NCBI GenBank assembly: GCA_014378085.1
Contig: JACMOJ010000395.1
Location: 1 to 11,453 of the forward strand
DNA from: Burkholderiales bacterium
GTDB taxonomy: Bacteria; Pseudomonadota; Gammaproteobacteria; Burkholderiales; Usitatibacteraceae
DNA: 11,453 nt
Direction of reading: 5' to 3'
The notes under the pieces were generated by a model that ran no database searches, had not been told where the DNA came from, and saw only the letters and a list, made by a program, of their open reading frames with translations. The stretch's first letter is position 1; every line of letters starts with the position of its first letter. A program made the translations under genes and the position numbers. Positions 1 to 6,810 of this stretch are shown piece by piece.

Positions 1-61
1 TAGTCAGTTTGAATGCGAAGACTTATGTCCATTGGTTCTGCAGCCACCACATGAATGACAA

Positions 62-1327
62 TCAATCCCAGCTCAATGCCCCACCCGTCTGGTACTCAAT
101 CACTCGCGTCTCAAAGAAGTTTTTCTCTTTCTTCAAGTCGATGAGTTCTGACATCCATGGGAATGGGTTGGTCGCCCCCGGGTACAACACATCGAGGCCG
201 ATCTGCTGTGCACGGCGGTTGGCCACAAAGCGCAGATACTCTTTGAACATCGGCGCGTTTAGGCCCAGCACGCCGCGTGGCATTGTGTCTTCCGCGTAGG
301 CGTATTCGAGCTCAACACCTTTACGGAACAGGCCTTCGATTTCTTTCTTGAATTCGTTGGTCCACAGCTGTGGGTTCTCGAGCTTCACGGTATTGACGAG
401 ATCAATGCCAAAACTACAGTGCATGGATTCGTCACGCAGGATGTATTGATACTGCTCTGCGGCACCGGTCATTTTGTTTTGACGGCCCAGCGAGAGGATT
501 TGCACAAAGCCGACATAGAAGAATAGGCCTTCCATGATGCAGCTGAACACAATCAGGGACTTGAGCAGCACCTGGTCATTTTCGAATGTGCCGGTCTTGA
601 AATTTGGGTCGGAGAGGATGTCGATAAACGGAATCAGGAAACGATCTTTGTCGCGGATACATTTGATTTCGTTGTAAGCGTTAAAGATCTCTGCTTCATC
701 AAGGCCGAGTGATTCGGTGATGTACTGATAGGCGTGGGTGTGAATCGCTTCTTCAAACGCTTGGCGCAGCAAGTACTGGCGGCACTCAGGTGCGGTGATG
801 TGGCGATAGGTACCCAGCACGATATTATTCGCGGCGAGTGAATCGGCCGTCACAAAAAAGCCCAAGTTACGCTTGACGATCAAACGCTCGTCGTCGGTCA
901 GGCCGTTCGGGTCTTTCCATGTCGCGATATCGCGATTCATGTTGACCTCTTGCGGCATCCAGTGGTTTGCACAGCCGGAAAGATACTTTTCCCAAGCCCA
1001 CTTGTACTTAAATGGCACCAGCTGGTTGACGTCGCTCTTGCCGTTAATGATGCGCTTCTCATCGGCGCGGACGCGGGCAAAACGTGCATCGACCGCGGGG
1101 TTCACGTCGTCACTTGGTGGAGCATTGGGCATGTCATCCAACATCGGGCGCGTGTCGGTGGCGAACCCGTCATTGGCTGCTGTCATGCTTTGCAGGCGCG
1201 CCTCCGTGCCTCCCCGTGCCATCGGTGACACCGGTGGTGGTGTTGGTGCGGGTGGTGCGGGTGGTGCGGGTGGCGCGAATGGTGGGAAGGGAATAGCGGA
1301 AGGTGTGTCGTCCCAAGTTAGTGACAT
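62..1327 (-). CDS. nrdB: Class Ia ribonucleoside-diphosphate reductase, beta (radical) subunit NrdB
   Basis: This is the small subunit of aerobic class Ia ribonucleotide reductase (421 aa). It houses the diiron-tyrosyl radical that NrdA uses to reduce ribonucleoside diphosphates to deoxy forms in the cytoplasm. The ferritin-like core runs from about residue 85 to 410. Visible metal ligands by alignment from memory with E. coli NrdB are D162, E193, H196, E266, E300 and H303; the radical tyrosine is Y200 in the EAIHTHAY motif. The C-terminal tail, ending [10 protein letters not shown], is the part that docks into NrdA. Residues about 8-80 form an extension absent from E. coli NrdB, with a Pro/Ala-rich stretch at 15-33. 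The start is an ATG with GGAG six bases upstream (1334-1337). It is the last gene of the nrdA-UPF0339-nrdB set. The family call is secure; the role of the N-terminal extension is unknown. Confidence 0.97.
   Translation of the reverse strand: MSLTWDDTPSAIPFPPFAPPAPPAPPAPTPPPVSPMARGGTEARLQSMTAANDGFATDTRPMLDDMPNAPPSDDVNPAVDARFARVRADEKRIINGKSDVNQLVPFKYKWAWEKYLSGCANHWMPQEVNMNRDIATWKDPNGLTDDERLIVKRNLGFFVTADSLAANNIVLGTYRHITAPECRQYLLRQAFEEAIHTHAYQYITESLGLDEAEIFNAYNEIKCIRDKDRFLIPFIDILSDPNFKTGTFENDQVLLKSLIVFSCIMEGLFFYVGFVQILSLGRQNKMTGAAEQYQYILRDESMHCSFGIDLVNTVKLENPQLWTNEFKKEIEGLFRKGVELEYAYAEDTMPRGVLGLNAPMFKEYLRFVANRRAQQIGLDVLYPGATNPFPWMSELIDLKKEKNFFETRVIEYQTGGALSWD
1245..1280 (-). repeat. 9-bp tandem repeat coding the Pro-Ala linker of NrdB
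   Basis: Three perfect copies of GGTGCGGGT (plus-strand reading) at 1245-1271 and a degenerate fourth copy to 1280 lie in frame inside nrdB. On the minus strand each copy encodes a Pro-Ala-Pro triplet, giving residues about 17-28. Being a multiple of three, gain or loss of copies would keep the reading frame. Confidence 0.85.
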
Positions 1328-1389
1328 GTGTGGCTCCAGAATTTTCTGCGACCGGCGTAAGTGTCGGCCTTCTTTTAATTGATATAGGG

Positions 1390-1438
1390 TTGCGGTCTTG
1401 CGGTTTGCGGTATTGCGGGGCCTTGCGGGGTGTTGCAG
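1390..1438. repeat. Degenerate TTGCGG repeat upstream of nrdB
   Basis: The hexamer TTGCGG occurs at 1390, 1398, 1405, 1413 and 1423, and TTGCAG at 1433. The start-to-start spacing is 7-10 bases. In the nrd transcript this reads as repeated CCGCAA, about 60-110 nt before the nrdB start codon. The function is unknown. It may be a slippage-derived simple repeat or a protein-binding or unstructured leader element. Confidence 0.7.
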
Positions 1439-1493
1439 GGTGCTCGTCAGAAGCGAATCTTCTGGCTTTGCCAGCGACGTTATTAACGTTCGG

Positions 1494-1534
1494 CCCCGAT
1501 TGGAACGGGGAAAAGTAGGGATGTACTTTTCCCC
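1494..1534 (-). other. Intergenic hairpin(s) between the UPF0339 gene and nrdB
   Basis: Arms GGGGAAAAGTA (1507-1517) and TACTTTTCCCC (1524-1534) are perfectly complementary, giving an 11-bp stem with a 6-nt loop. A second, shorter stem pairs CCCCG (1494-1498) with CGGGG (1506-1510) and shares its G run with the first, so the two are mutually exclusive. There is no U-run after the stem in the direction of nrd transcription, so it does not look like a standard intrinsic terminator. It may be an mRNA-processing or stability element, which is inference. Confidence 0.6.
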
Positions 1535-1543
1535 CGGCTTTTG

Positions 1544-1771
1544 TCAATGCTTGTGAAACAGTCCTGGCATTTGCAGCATTTCGGTATCCATCAAGCTTGT
1601 AATGTTTTCCAGCACCAAGGCTTCTTCGCACGCTTGTACTTGTGCGATCGATTCCAAACAATCGTCCTTTACGCGATAGCCCTCGCCAGAATCAGCGACC
1701 TTACGGCCTTCGTGGGTGGACAACTGCCAGCGCCATTCGAGTCTTGCATCTTGAAAGATGTGAAATTGCAT
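1544..1771 (-). CDS. Small UPF0339/DUF1508 (YegP-like) protein between nrdA and nrdB
   Basis: This is a 75-aa protein that I assign to the UPF0339/DUF1508 (YegP-type) family. The N-terminal pattern fits: a FxIFxDAxxEWRWxL strand-like segment at residues 3-17, then the family's ADSGEGY box at 26-32, followed by K/D-DC and a helical segment. The usual family copy is one such domain of about 50-60 residues, so this is a single-domain form with an acidic, Met/Leu-rich tail from about residue 48. There is no signal peptide or membrane segment, so it is probably cytosolic. The start is strongly supported by GAGAGAGG (1779-1786 on the complement) seven bases before the ATG. It sits 117 bp after nrdA and 216 bp before nrdB on the same strand and is likely cotranscribed with them. 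The biochemical function of the family is not established; a link with ribonucleotide reduction is only suggested by position. Confidence 0.85.
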   Translation of the reverse strand: MQFHIFQDARLEWRWQLSTHEGRKVADSGEGYRVKDDCLESIAQVQACEEALVLENITSLMDTEMLQMPGLFHKH

Positions 1772-1839
1772 CTTTGATCCTCTCTCGTTGGTGGGTACGA
1801 CTTTGGTGGAAACGGCTACGACCGATTCTTTTCGTTTAA

Positions 1840-1875
1840 CCCGGCGCGGCGCAACACCTGTGGTTGCTCGCCGGG
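1840..1875 (-). other. Strong GC-rich hairpin just after nrdA
   Basis: CCCGGCG (1840-1846) pairs with CGCCGGG (1869-1875), and inside it GCAAC (1851-1855) pairs with GTTGC (1863-1867) around a 7-nt loop. The two helices are separated by an asymmetric internal loop (4 nt against 1 nt). It starts 13 nt after the nrdA stop codon. In the direction of transcription the stem is followed by TTAAACG rather than a U-run, so read-through into the next genes is expected. A role in 3'-end protection of nrdA mRNA or in setting subunit ratio is inference. Confidence 0.6.
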
Positions 1876-1888
1876 GCCACAGCGCTAA

Positions 1889-4843
1889 TTATTGGCAAGC
1901 TTCGCACTCAGGATTGTCAATCGTGCAAAACTTCGCACCTTCTGCGGCACCATCACCTGCGCCATCACTGGCACCGACCAATGGGCCAGCCGCTGCCGCG
2001 GCAGGGTTCGACACACCACCGGAGGAAACAGAGATCAGCTCACCGCCGCGACCGGTCGATTTTTCCGCTGACGTCGCCGCCATCGTGCGTAGATAGTAGG
2101 TGGTTTTGAGGCCACGCAACCACGCGAGTTTGTAGGTGTCATCGAGTTTCTTGCCGGATGCACCCGCCATGTAAATATTGAGCGACTGCGCTTGGTCGAT
2201 CCACTTTTGACGACGCGATGCGGCTTCAATCACCCATGAGGTATCCACTTCAAAAGCGGTGGCGTACAACTGACGAAGCTCTGGCGGTATGCGATCAATC
2301 TTGCCCAGTGCGCCGTCGAAGTGTTTGATGTCAGACACCATCACTTCATCCCACAACCCGCGCGCTTTCAAATCTCGCACGAGGAAATCGTTGACCACGG
2401 TGAATTCACCGGACAGGTTGGATTTGACGAACAAGTTTTGGTAAGTCGGCTCGATACAGGCGGAAACCCCAATGATGTTCGAGATCGTCGCGGTTGGCGC
2501 GATTGCCACACAGTTAGAGTTCCGCATGCCGTGCTCTTTGATGCGAGCGCGCAGCGAATCCCAATCCATCGATGACGACATATCGACTTCAACATAGCCG
2601 CCGCGCTCTTCACGCAGCAGATTCAACGAATCCTGCGGAAGAATGCCGCGGTCCCACAATGAGCCACGATAGCTTGAATAGGTGCCACGTTCGGCGGCCA
2701 ATTCGGTCGATGCCCAGTAGGCGTAGTAACAAACGGCTTCCATCGAGCGGTCCGCAAACTCGATGGCCTCATGGGAAGCATATGGCACGCGCAGCTCGTG
2801 CAAACAATCTTGGAACGCCATGATGCCGAGACCCACCGGGCGGTGACGCAAGTTGGAGTCGCGCGCTTTTTTAACCGCGTAGTAGTTAATATCGATGACG
2901 TTATCGAGCATCCGCATCGCGGTGGTGATGGTGCGCTTGAGTTTTTCGTGGTCGAGCACCTTCTTACCCGCGTTTGGTCCGCTTGCCTCGGTCTTCATGT
3001 GCGCCAAGAGGTTCACCGAGCCCAGATTGCAAACGGCGATCTCGGACTCGTTGGTGTTGAGCGTAATCTCGGTACACAGATTCGATGAGTGCACCACACC
3101 GACGTGGCTTTGCGGGGACCGAATGTTGCACGGATCCTTGAACGTGATCCATGGGTGCCCAGTTTCGAACAGCATGGAAAGCATCTTGCGCCACAGCGAC
3201 GTCGCCGGGATGGTTTTGAATGGCTTTAATTCACCACGCGCGGCTTTTTCCTCGTAGCGTACATAGGCTTCTTCAAACGCCTTGCCGAACTTTTCGTGCA
3301 GATCTGGCGTGGTGGATGGCGTGAACAACGTCCAGTCTTTGCCTTCCATCACCCGCTTCATAAATAGATCAGGAATCCAGTTTGCGGTGTTCATGTCGTG
3401 CGTGCGACGGCGGTCGTCACCAGTGTTCTTGCGCAGCTCAAGGAACTCTTCAATATCAAGGTGCCAAGTTTCTAGGTACGCACATACCGCACCTTTACGC
3501 TTGCCGCCCTGGTTTACCGCCACCGCCGTGTCGTTCACGACTTTCAGGAACGGCACCACACCTTGTGATTTGCCGTTAGTACCCTTGATATAGGAGCCCA
3601 GCGCGCGAACGGGCGTCCAGTCGTTGCCTAGACCGCCGGCAAATTTCGATAGCAGCGCGTTTTCTTTCAGCGCCTCATAGATACCCTCGAGGTCGTCGGC
3701 AACGGTGGTGAGGTAGCAAGACGACAATTGTGAACGACGCGTGCCGGAGTTAAACAGGGTCGGCGTCGACGACATGAAGTCGAAGCTAGACAGAATGTTG
3801 TAGAACTCGATGGCGCGCATCTCGCGGTCCACTTCGTTCAACGCCAAGCCCATCGCCACCCGCATGTAGAAGGCTTGCGGCAATTCGATGCGTGCTTCTT
3901 CGATATGCAGGAAATAACGATCGTAGAGCGTTTGCAGACCGAGGTAGGTGAACTGGGTATCGCGCTCGGCGTGAAGCGCTGCACCAAGCTTGGCGAGGTT
4001 GTACTGCCCCATGCGTTCATCGAGCAGCTCGGCCGCGACACCTTTCTTGATGAAACTTGGAAAGTATTCGGCGTAACGGGCACCCATTTGCGCTTGGGTG
4101 ACTTCTTCACCAAGGATTTCGCGGCGAATGGTGTGCATCAGCAAACGGGAAGTGACTTTGTTGTAGGCCGGGTCGCGTTCAATCATCGCGCGTGCGGTCA
4201 TGGTGGCCGCCTTGAACACTTCTTCTTGCGGCACACCGTCGTAAAGGTCGCGCAGCGTGCCATCAAGGATGCCCTTGGCGTTGACGGCGTTACCCAGCCC
4301 CTCGCAGGCGGATTCGATCAGCGACGAAAGTGCAACGATATTCAGCGGCTGTTTCGCCCCGTTCACCGTGACGTTGAGTGACGGCGCGCCGATCGGCAAC
4401 TCGGGTTGCTTCGCGGCCGCGCGCTCGAGTGTCCGCTTTTCGCGATAGAGCACATATGAGCGGGCAACCTCATGAACGCCACCGCGCATCAGCGCTAATT
4501 CGACTTGATCTTGGACTTCTTCGATGTGGAACGTGCCGCCAGAGGGCTTGTGACGCATCAACGCGTTCACGACCGCAGTTGTGACGAGGTGTACTTGATC
4601 ACGCATGCGCGCGGACGCCGCTTCGTGGCTGCCGTTAACGGCGATAAACGCTTTAGTGACGGCGACGGCGATTTTCTGGGGTTCGAACGGGGCGACTGAC
4701 CCGTTGCGACGAATAATTTTGTAGTCCGTGTAGCGTGACTCGGTATGGCCGGCGGTACTCAGGGTGCTACTAGATGTGCTCAGGGGATTCGCGACGGGAA
4801 TGTTTGCAAAATTCGCCGAGTCGATATCAGAACCAAGTCTCAT
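1889..4843 (-). CDS. nrdA: Class Ia ribonucleoside-diphosphate reductase, alpha (catalytic) subunit NrdA
   Basis: This is the large subunit of class Ia ribonucleotide reductase, 984 aa from the chosen start. It binds NDP substrates and allosteric nucleotides. An N-terminal ATP-cone (about residues 40-140) should give dATP overall-activity control, and the ten-stranded barrel follows. Visible key residues: C376 (RSQLSSCYL) and C605 (IAVCNLGSVNL), the redox pair; N588, C590 and E592 in NLCTE, the thiyl-radical site; Y916-Y917 in LKTTYYLRT, the radical-transfer tyrosines; and C980/C983 in the terminal CEACQ, the thioredoxin/glutaredoxin-accessible shuttle. Residues about 935-970 form an Ala/Gly-rich flexible tail. 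An ATG at 4855 is also in frame but has no Shine-Dalgarno; the ATG at 4843 has GGAG six bases before it, so I chose that one. It leads the nrdA-UPF0339-nrdB set. Confidence 0.97.
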   Translation of the reverse strand: MRLGSDIDSANFANIPVANPLSTSSSTLSTAGHTESRYTDYKIIRRNGSVAPFEPQKIAVAVTKAFIAVNGSHEAASARMRDQVHLVTTAVVNALMRHKPSGGTFHIEEVQDQVELALMRGGVHEVARSYVLYREKRTLERAAAKQPELPIGAPSLNVTVNGAKQPLNIVALSSLIESACEGLGNAVNAKGILDGTLRDLYDGVPQEEVFKAATMTARAMIERDPAYNKVTSRLLMHTIRREILGEEVTQAQMGARYAEYFPSFIKKGVAAELLDERMGQYNLAKLGAALHAERDTQFTYLGLQTLYDRYFLHIEEARIELPQAFYMRVAMGLALNEVDREMRAIEFYNILSSFDFMSSTPTLFNSGTRRSQLSSCYLTTVADDLEGIYEALKENALLSKFAGGLGNDWTPVRALGSYIKGTNGKSQGVVPFLKVVNDTAVAVNQGGKRKGAVCAYLETWHLDIEEFLELRKNTGDDRRRTHDMNTANWIPDLFMKRVMEGKDWTLFTPSTTPDLHEKFGKAFEEAYVRYEEKAARGELKPFKTIPATSLWRKMLSMLFETGHPWITFKDPCNIRSPQSHVGVVHSSNLCTEITLNTNESEIAVCNLGSVNLLAHMKTEASGPNAGKKVLDHEKLKRTITTAMRMLDNVIDINYYAVKKARDSNLRHRPVGLGIMAFQDCLHELRVPYASHEAIEFADRSMEAVCYYAYWASTELAAERGTYSSYRGSLWDRGILPQDSLNLLREERGGYVEVDMSSSMDWDSLRARIKEHGMRNSNCVAIAPTATISNIIGVSACIEPTYQNLFVKSNLSGEFTVVNDFLVRDLKARGLWDEVMVSDIKHFDGALGKIDRIPPELRQLYATAFEVDTSWVIEAASRRQKWIDQAQSLNIYMAGASGKKLDDTYKLAWLRGLKTTYYLRTMAATSAEKSTGRGGELISVSSGGVSNPAAAAAGPLVGASDGAGDGAAEGAKFCTIDNPECEACQ

Positions 4844-4849
4844 GGCTGT

Positions 4850-4853
4850 CTCC
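4850..4853 (-). promoter_or_regulatory. Ribosome binding site deciding the nrdA start
   Basis: GGAG on the minus strand, six bases before the ATG at 4843. The alternative in-frame ATG at 4855 is preceded only by an A-rich stretch without a Shine-Dalgarno. This supports the shorter NrdA. Confidence 0.7.
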
Positions 4854-4875
4854 ATTTCATTTTCTATTTTTGTTT

Positions 4876-4963
4876 GCTAACAACAACTTAGCCCTTCAAG
4901 CACTTAGAGACACGGACTTACCTACCTAAAACAGTTGCCGTCCTCAGCGCGGAGAAGGCGCTG
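4876..4963 (-). promoter_or_regulatory. Structured 5' leader of nrdA
   Basis: Two stem-loops lie just before nrdA. CAGCGC (4945-4950) pairs with GCGCTG (4958-4963) with a 7-nt loop that reads CUUCUCC in the transcript. GCTAA (4876-4880) pairs with TTAGC (4888-4892). The loop of the first contains UCUCC, which is complementary to the nrdA Shine-Dalgarno core GGAGA. If transcription starts near 5088, the leader would be about 245 nt. A regulatory role is inference. Confidence 0.35.
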
Positions 4964-4998
4964 CAACAACGACTAGCGCGCTGTGAACTTACTGTGGC

Positions 4999-5007
4999 TT
5001 ATCCACA
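4999..5007 (+). promoter_or_regulatory. DnaA box (perfect consensus) upstream of nrdA
   Basis: TTATCCACA is an exact match to the consensus high-affinity DnaA box. DnaA is known to bind the nrdAB promoter region in E. coli and links dNTP supply to replication initiation. Here it lies 156 bp before the nrdA start codon. There is no dnaA, dnaN or AT-rich unwinding element nearby, so an origin is not indicated. Confidence 0.6.
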
Positions 5008-5055
5008 AGAAATCCACCGCGCATCCCAACCTTTTGAGTCTGGTTAGGAACAGAT

Positions 5056-5064
5056 ATATCCACA
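5056..5064 (+). promoter_or_regulatory. Second DnaA-box-like site upstream of nrdA
   Basis: ATATCCACA differs from the DnaA consensus only at the first position. It is in the same orientation as the perfect box and 57 bp from it, between that box and the putative NrdR operator. A paired arrangement makes DnaA control of nrdA more credible than one box alone. Confidence 0.45.
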
Positions 5065-5090
5065 AGATGTAGTGTTTGCTCGGGTTGCAG

Positions 5091-5106
5091 GCACAATATA
5101 TCGCGA
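5091..5106. promoter_or_regulatory. nrdR box: Putative NrdR box 1 overlapping the nrdA promoter
   Basis: The 16 bases from 5091 match the NrdR-box consensus ACACWATATATWGTGT at 12 of 16 positions, including the CACAATATAT core half. NrdR is the nucleotide-sensing repressor of ribonucleotide reductase genes in most bacteria. The minus-strand -10 candidate TATATT (5095-5100) lies inside this box, as expected for repression by promoter occlusion. The nrdR gene itself is not in the window. Confidence 0.6.
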
Positions 5107-5120
5107 CTTCGCAACATGCA
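5095..5120 (-). promoter_or_regulatory. Candidate sigma-70 promoter of nrdA
   Basis: On the minus strand TATATT (5095-5100) is a good -10 element. The best -35 candidate is a TTGCAT at about 15 bp spacing, which is weak and short. The overlap with the NrdR box supports this place as the promoter, but the -35 assignment is uncertain. Confidence 0.4.
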
Positions 5121-5141
5121 AGCGAAATATTTTTGTCGCGA
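5101..5141. repeat. Nested inverted repeats at the nrdA control region
   Basis: TCGCGAC (5101-5107) is inverted at GTCGCGA (5135-5141), and inside it TTCGC (5108-5112) is inverted at GCGAA (5122-5126). The nested dyad spans the region between and over the two putative NrdR boxes. It could be a further protein-binding site or a cruciform-prone element. Confidence 0.45.
5122..5137. promoter_or_regulatory. nrdR box: Putative weak NrdR box 2
   Basis: This site matches the NrdR consensus at only about half of its positions, mainly in the AT-rich core. It begins exactly 31 bp from box 1, which is the usual spacing for tandem NrdR boxes on one helix face. The spacing is the main reason to list it. 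Confidence 0.35.
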
Positions 5142-5197
5142 AAAAGGCTTAATAATCAGACCGTTAAAGAGCTAAAAACGGTTATTTGCGCCGATGC

Positions 5198-5220
5198 AAC
5201 TTCATGTAATACATGAAGTT
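5198..5220. repeat. 23-bp near-perfect palindrome between pilR and nrdA
   Basis: Arms AACTTCATGT (5198-5207) and ACATGAAGTT (5211-5220) are perfect inverted repeats around a 3-nt AAT centre. It lies about 180 bp beyond the pilR stop and about 100 bp upstream of the putative nrdA -10. There is no T-run on either side, so it is more like an operator than an intrinsic terminator, although a hairpin could also form in a pilR 3' transcript. Confidence 0.6.
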
Positions 5221-5400
5221 CAAAACCACTTTATTTGCTGGGCACTTCCAGCCAAAAATGCTTGGGAAATGGCTTGTGGCCTAGGGTTTGTCGCCTGAGC
5301 CGGCAATATGAGGCGTGGGTGATATCCGGCCTGATGAGACTATCACGTGATTGTGAACACGCCATTACGGTCCCACAACCTAGGGTCACCATGGCGCCGC
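5221..5400. other. pilR-nrdA intergenic remainder, no gene found
   Basis: I see no credible gene here. The stretch holds a short hairpin (GCTGG 5237-5241 with CCAGC 5248-5252), the octamer CCTAGGGT twice (5280-5287 and 5379-5386), a TCACGTGA palindrome (5343-5350), and CGCCAT/ATGGCG arms (5360-5365, 5391-5396) just past pilR. None is followed by a U-run in the pilR direction, so no clear terminator is seen. Confidence 0.4.
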
Positions 5401-6810
5401 TCACTCGATGCCGAGGCGATCCAGTCGATAACGCAGCGATCGAAACGTAATCCCCAGCAACTTCGCCGCCTGCGTTTTGTTGTAGCGCGTTTGTTCAAGC
5501 GCCTTCATGATTTGTTCGCGTTCGATTTTGTCCAAATACTCGTGCAGCGGCAGGTTGCGCTCGCCAAGGGTGATCGATTCGGCTGAAGCCTCGCTGCCAT
5601 TTTCGGTGAGATACAAATCCTGCTTAGAAATCGTGTTGCCATCACACAGCGCGATCGCGCGTTCGAGAATATTTTCTAGCTCACGGACGTTGCCCGGGTA
5701 ATCGTAATCCGCAAGCGCGCGCCGCGCGTCGTCCGCCAGCGTTGGTAAGGGCAGTGCCGCTTGCTGTGAGAGTTGCGCCATCATCGTCGCGACCATCAAC
5801 GGTATGTCCTCTGGTATCTCGCGCAGGCTGGGCATTTTGAGTTCGATCACGTTCAAGCGATAGAACAAGTCCTGCCGAAACTCTCCGGTCTGCACCTTCT
5901 CGCCCAGGTTTTTGTGTGTGGCGCTGATGATCCGAAAGTCAATCGCCTTCTCCGTGGTGTCGCCAACTCGGCGCACTTTCTTCTCTTGAATGACGCGCAG
6001 CAGTTTTACCTGCATCGCCAGCGGCAGATCGCCGACCTCATCGAGGAACAACGTACCGCCATCGGCCGCCTGCAAAAAACCATCGCGATCGGCGTCCGCC
6101 CCGGTGAATGCGCCACGACGGTAACCAAAAAACTCACTCTCCATCAAATTTTCCGGAATCGCACCGCAGTTCACCGCGACAAATTGTGCATCGCGCCGCG
6201 CGCTGTCCTCGTGCATCAATCTTGCCGCCACCTCCTTACCGGTGCCGGATTCACCGGTGATATAAACCGGCGCCTGGCTGCGGGCAAGTTTGGTGATCAT
6301 CTCGCGCGCGCGCGTCATCGGTGCCGAATCTCCCAACAAACGGGTGTGCACATGTGCTGGAAAGCTGCCCGTGGTTCTCGCGGCGCTGACGCGTTCGGGT
6401 GCGCTTGTTTTCTTCTGCTGTCGGTCAACCGGTCTTGGCAAATTCAGCGCAGAGGTCACGACCTCGCGCAACTGCTTGAGCTGTATCGGTTTGGCGAGAT
6501 AGTCGAACGCGCCCGCCTTGAGTGCTGCCACGGCGTTCTCGGTCGAGCCAAAGGCGGTAATTACCGCTACTGGTGTGTTGCCGTATTTTTCTGCGATGTG
6601 CGAGAGCACCATCAAGCCATCGCCATCGGGCAGCCGCATGTCGGTCAGACAAAGATCGTAACTGCGCTCCGCAAGGCGCGACTTGGCGTGCGCACAAGTG
6701 TCGGCACTATCGGCTTCGATACCCATGCGCATCAGCGTCAACACCACGAGCTCGCGGATATCCGCCTCGTCATCAACCACCAACACGCGCTTTTCGTGAG
6801 AACTGGCCAT
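5401..6810 (-). CDS. pilR: Sigma-54-dependent response regulator PilR (NtrC family)
   Basis: This is a 469-aa response regulator that, by family, activates pilin transcription with sigma-54 RNA polymerase after phosphorylation by PilS. Receiver domain, residues about 8-122: acidic pair D13-D14, phospho-acceptor D57 (LTDMRLPD), T85, K107. AAA+ domain, about 157-385: Walker A GESGTGKE at 186-193, sigma-54-contacting GAFTGA at 233-238, Walker B GGTLFLDE at 251-258, and YPGNVREL at 371-378. A Fis-type helix-turn-helix closes the protein (about 430-469; [15 protein letters not shown]), very like the PilR C-terminus of Pseudomonas. A longer in-frame extension reaching 6882 is rejected because the ATG at 6810 overlaps the pilS stop as TGATG, implying translational coupling. 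NtrC or ZraR are alternatives, but the C-terminus and partner favour PilR. Confidence 0.93.
   Translation of the reverse strand: MASSHEKRVLVVDDEADIRELVVLTLMRMGIEADSADTCAHAKSRLAERSYDLCLTDMRLPDGDGLMVLSHIAEKYGNTPVAVITAFGSTENAVAALKAGAFDYLAKPIQLKQLREVVTSALNLPRPVDRQQKKTSAPERVSAARTTGSFPAHVHTRLLGDSAPMTRAREMITKLARSQAPVYITGESGTGKEVAARLMHEDSARRDAQFVAVNCGAIPENLMESEFFGYRRGAFTGADADRDGFLQAADGGTLFLDEVGDLPLAMQVKLLRVIQEKKVRRVGDTTEKAIDFRIISATHKNLGEKVQTGEFRQDLFYRLNVIELKMPSLREIPEDIPLMVATMMAQLSQQAALPLPTLADDARRALADYDYPGNVRELENILERAIALCDGNTISKQDLYLTENGSEASAESITLGERNLPLHEYLDKIEREQIMKALEQTRYNKTQAAKLLGITFRSLRYRLDRLGIE

Noticed and set aside
1..61. Terminator after nrdB
   Set aside because: The 61 bases available show no stem followed by a T-run; it may lie outside the window.
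873..1382. A 169-codon plus-strand open frame opposite nrdB
   Set aside because: It lies antisense to conserved nrdB sequence, is Gly/Ala-rich because of the 9-bp repeat, and has no ribosome site or recognisable domain.
3875..4381. A 168-codon plus-strand open frame opposite nrdA
   Set aside because: Antisense shadow of a highly conserved catalytic subunit; no independent evidence.
4999..5064. Replication origin suggested by two DnaA-box-like sites
   Set aside because: Only two boxes, no dnaA/dnaN/gidA neighbours and no clear AT-rich unwinding region; DnaA control of nrdA explains them better.
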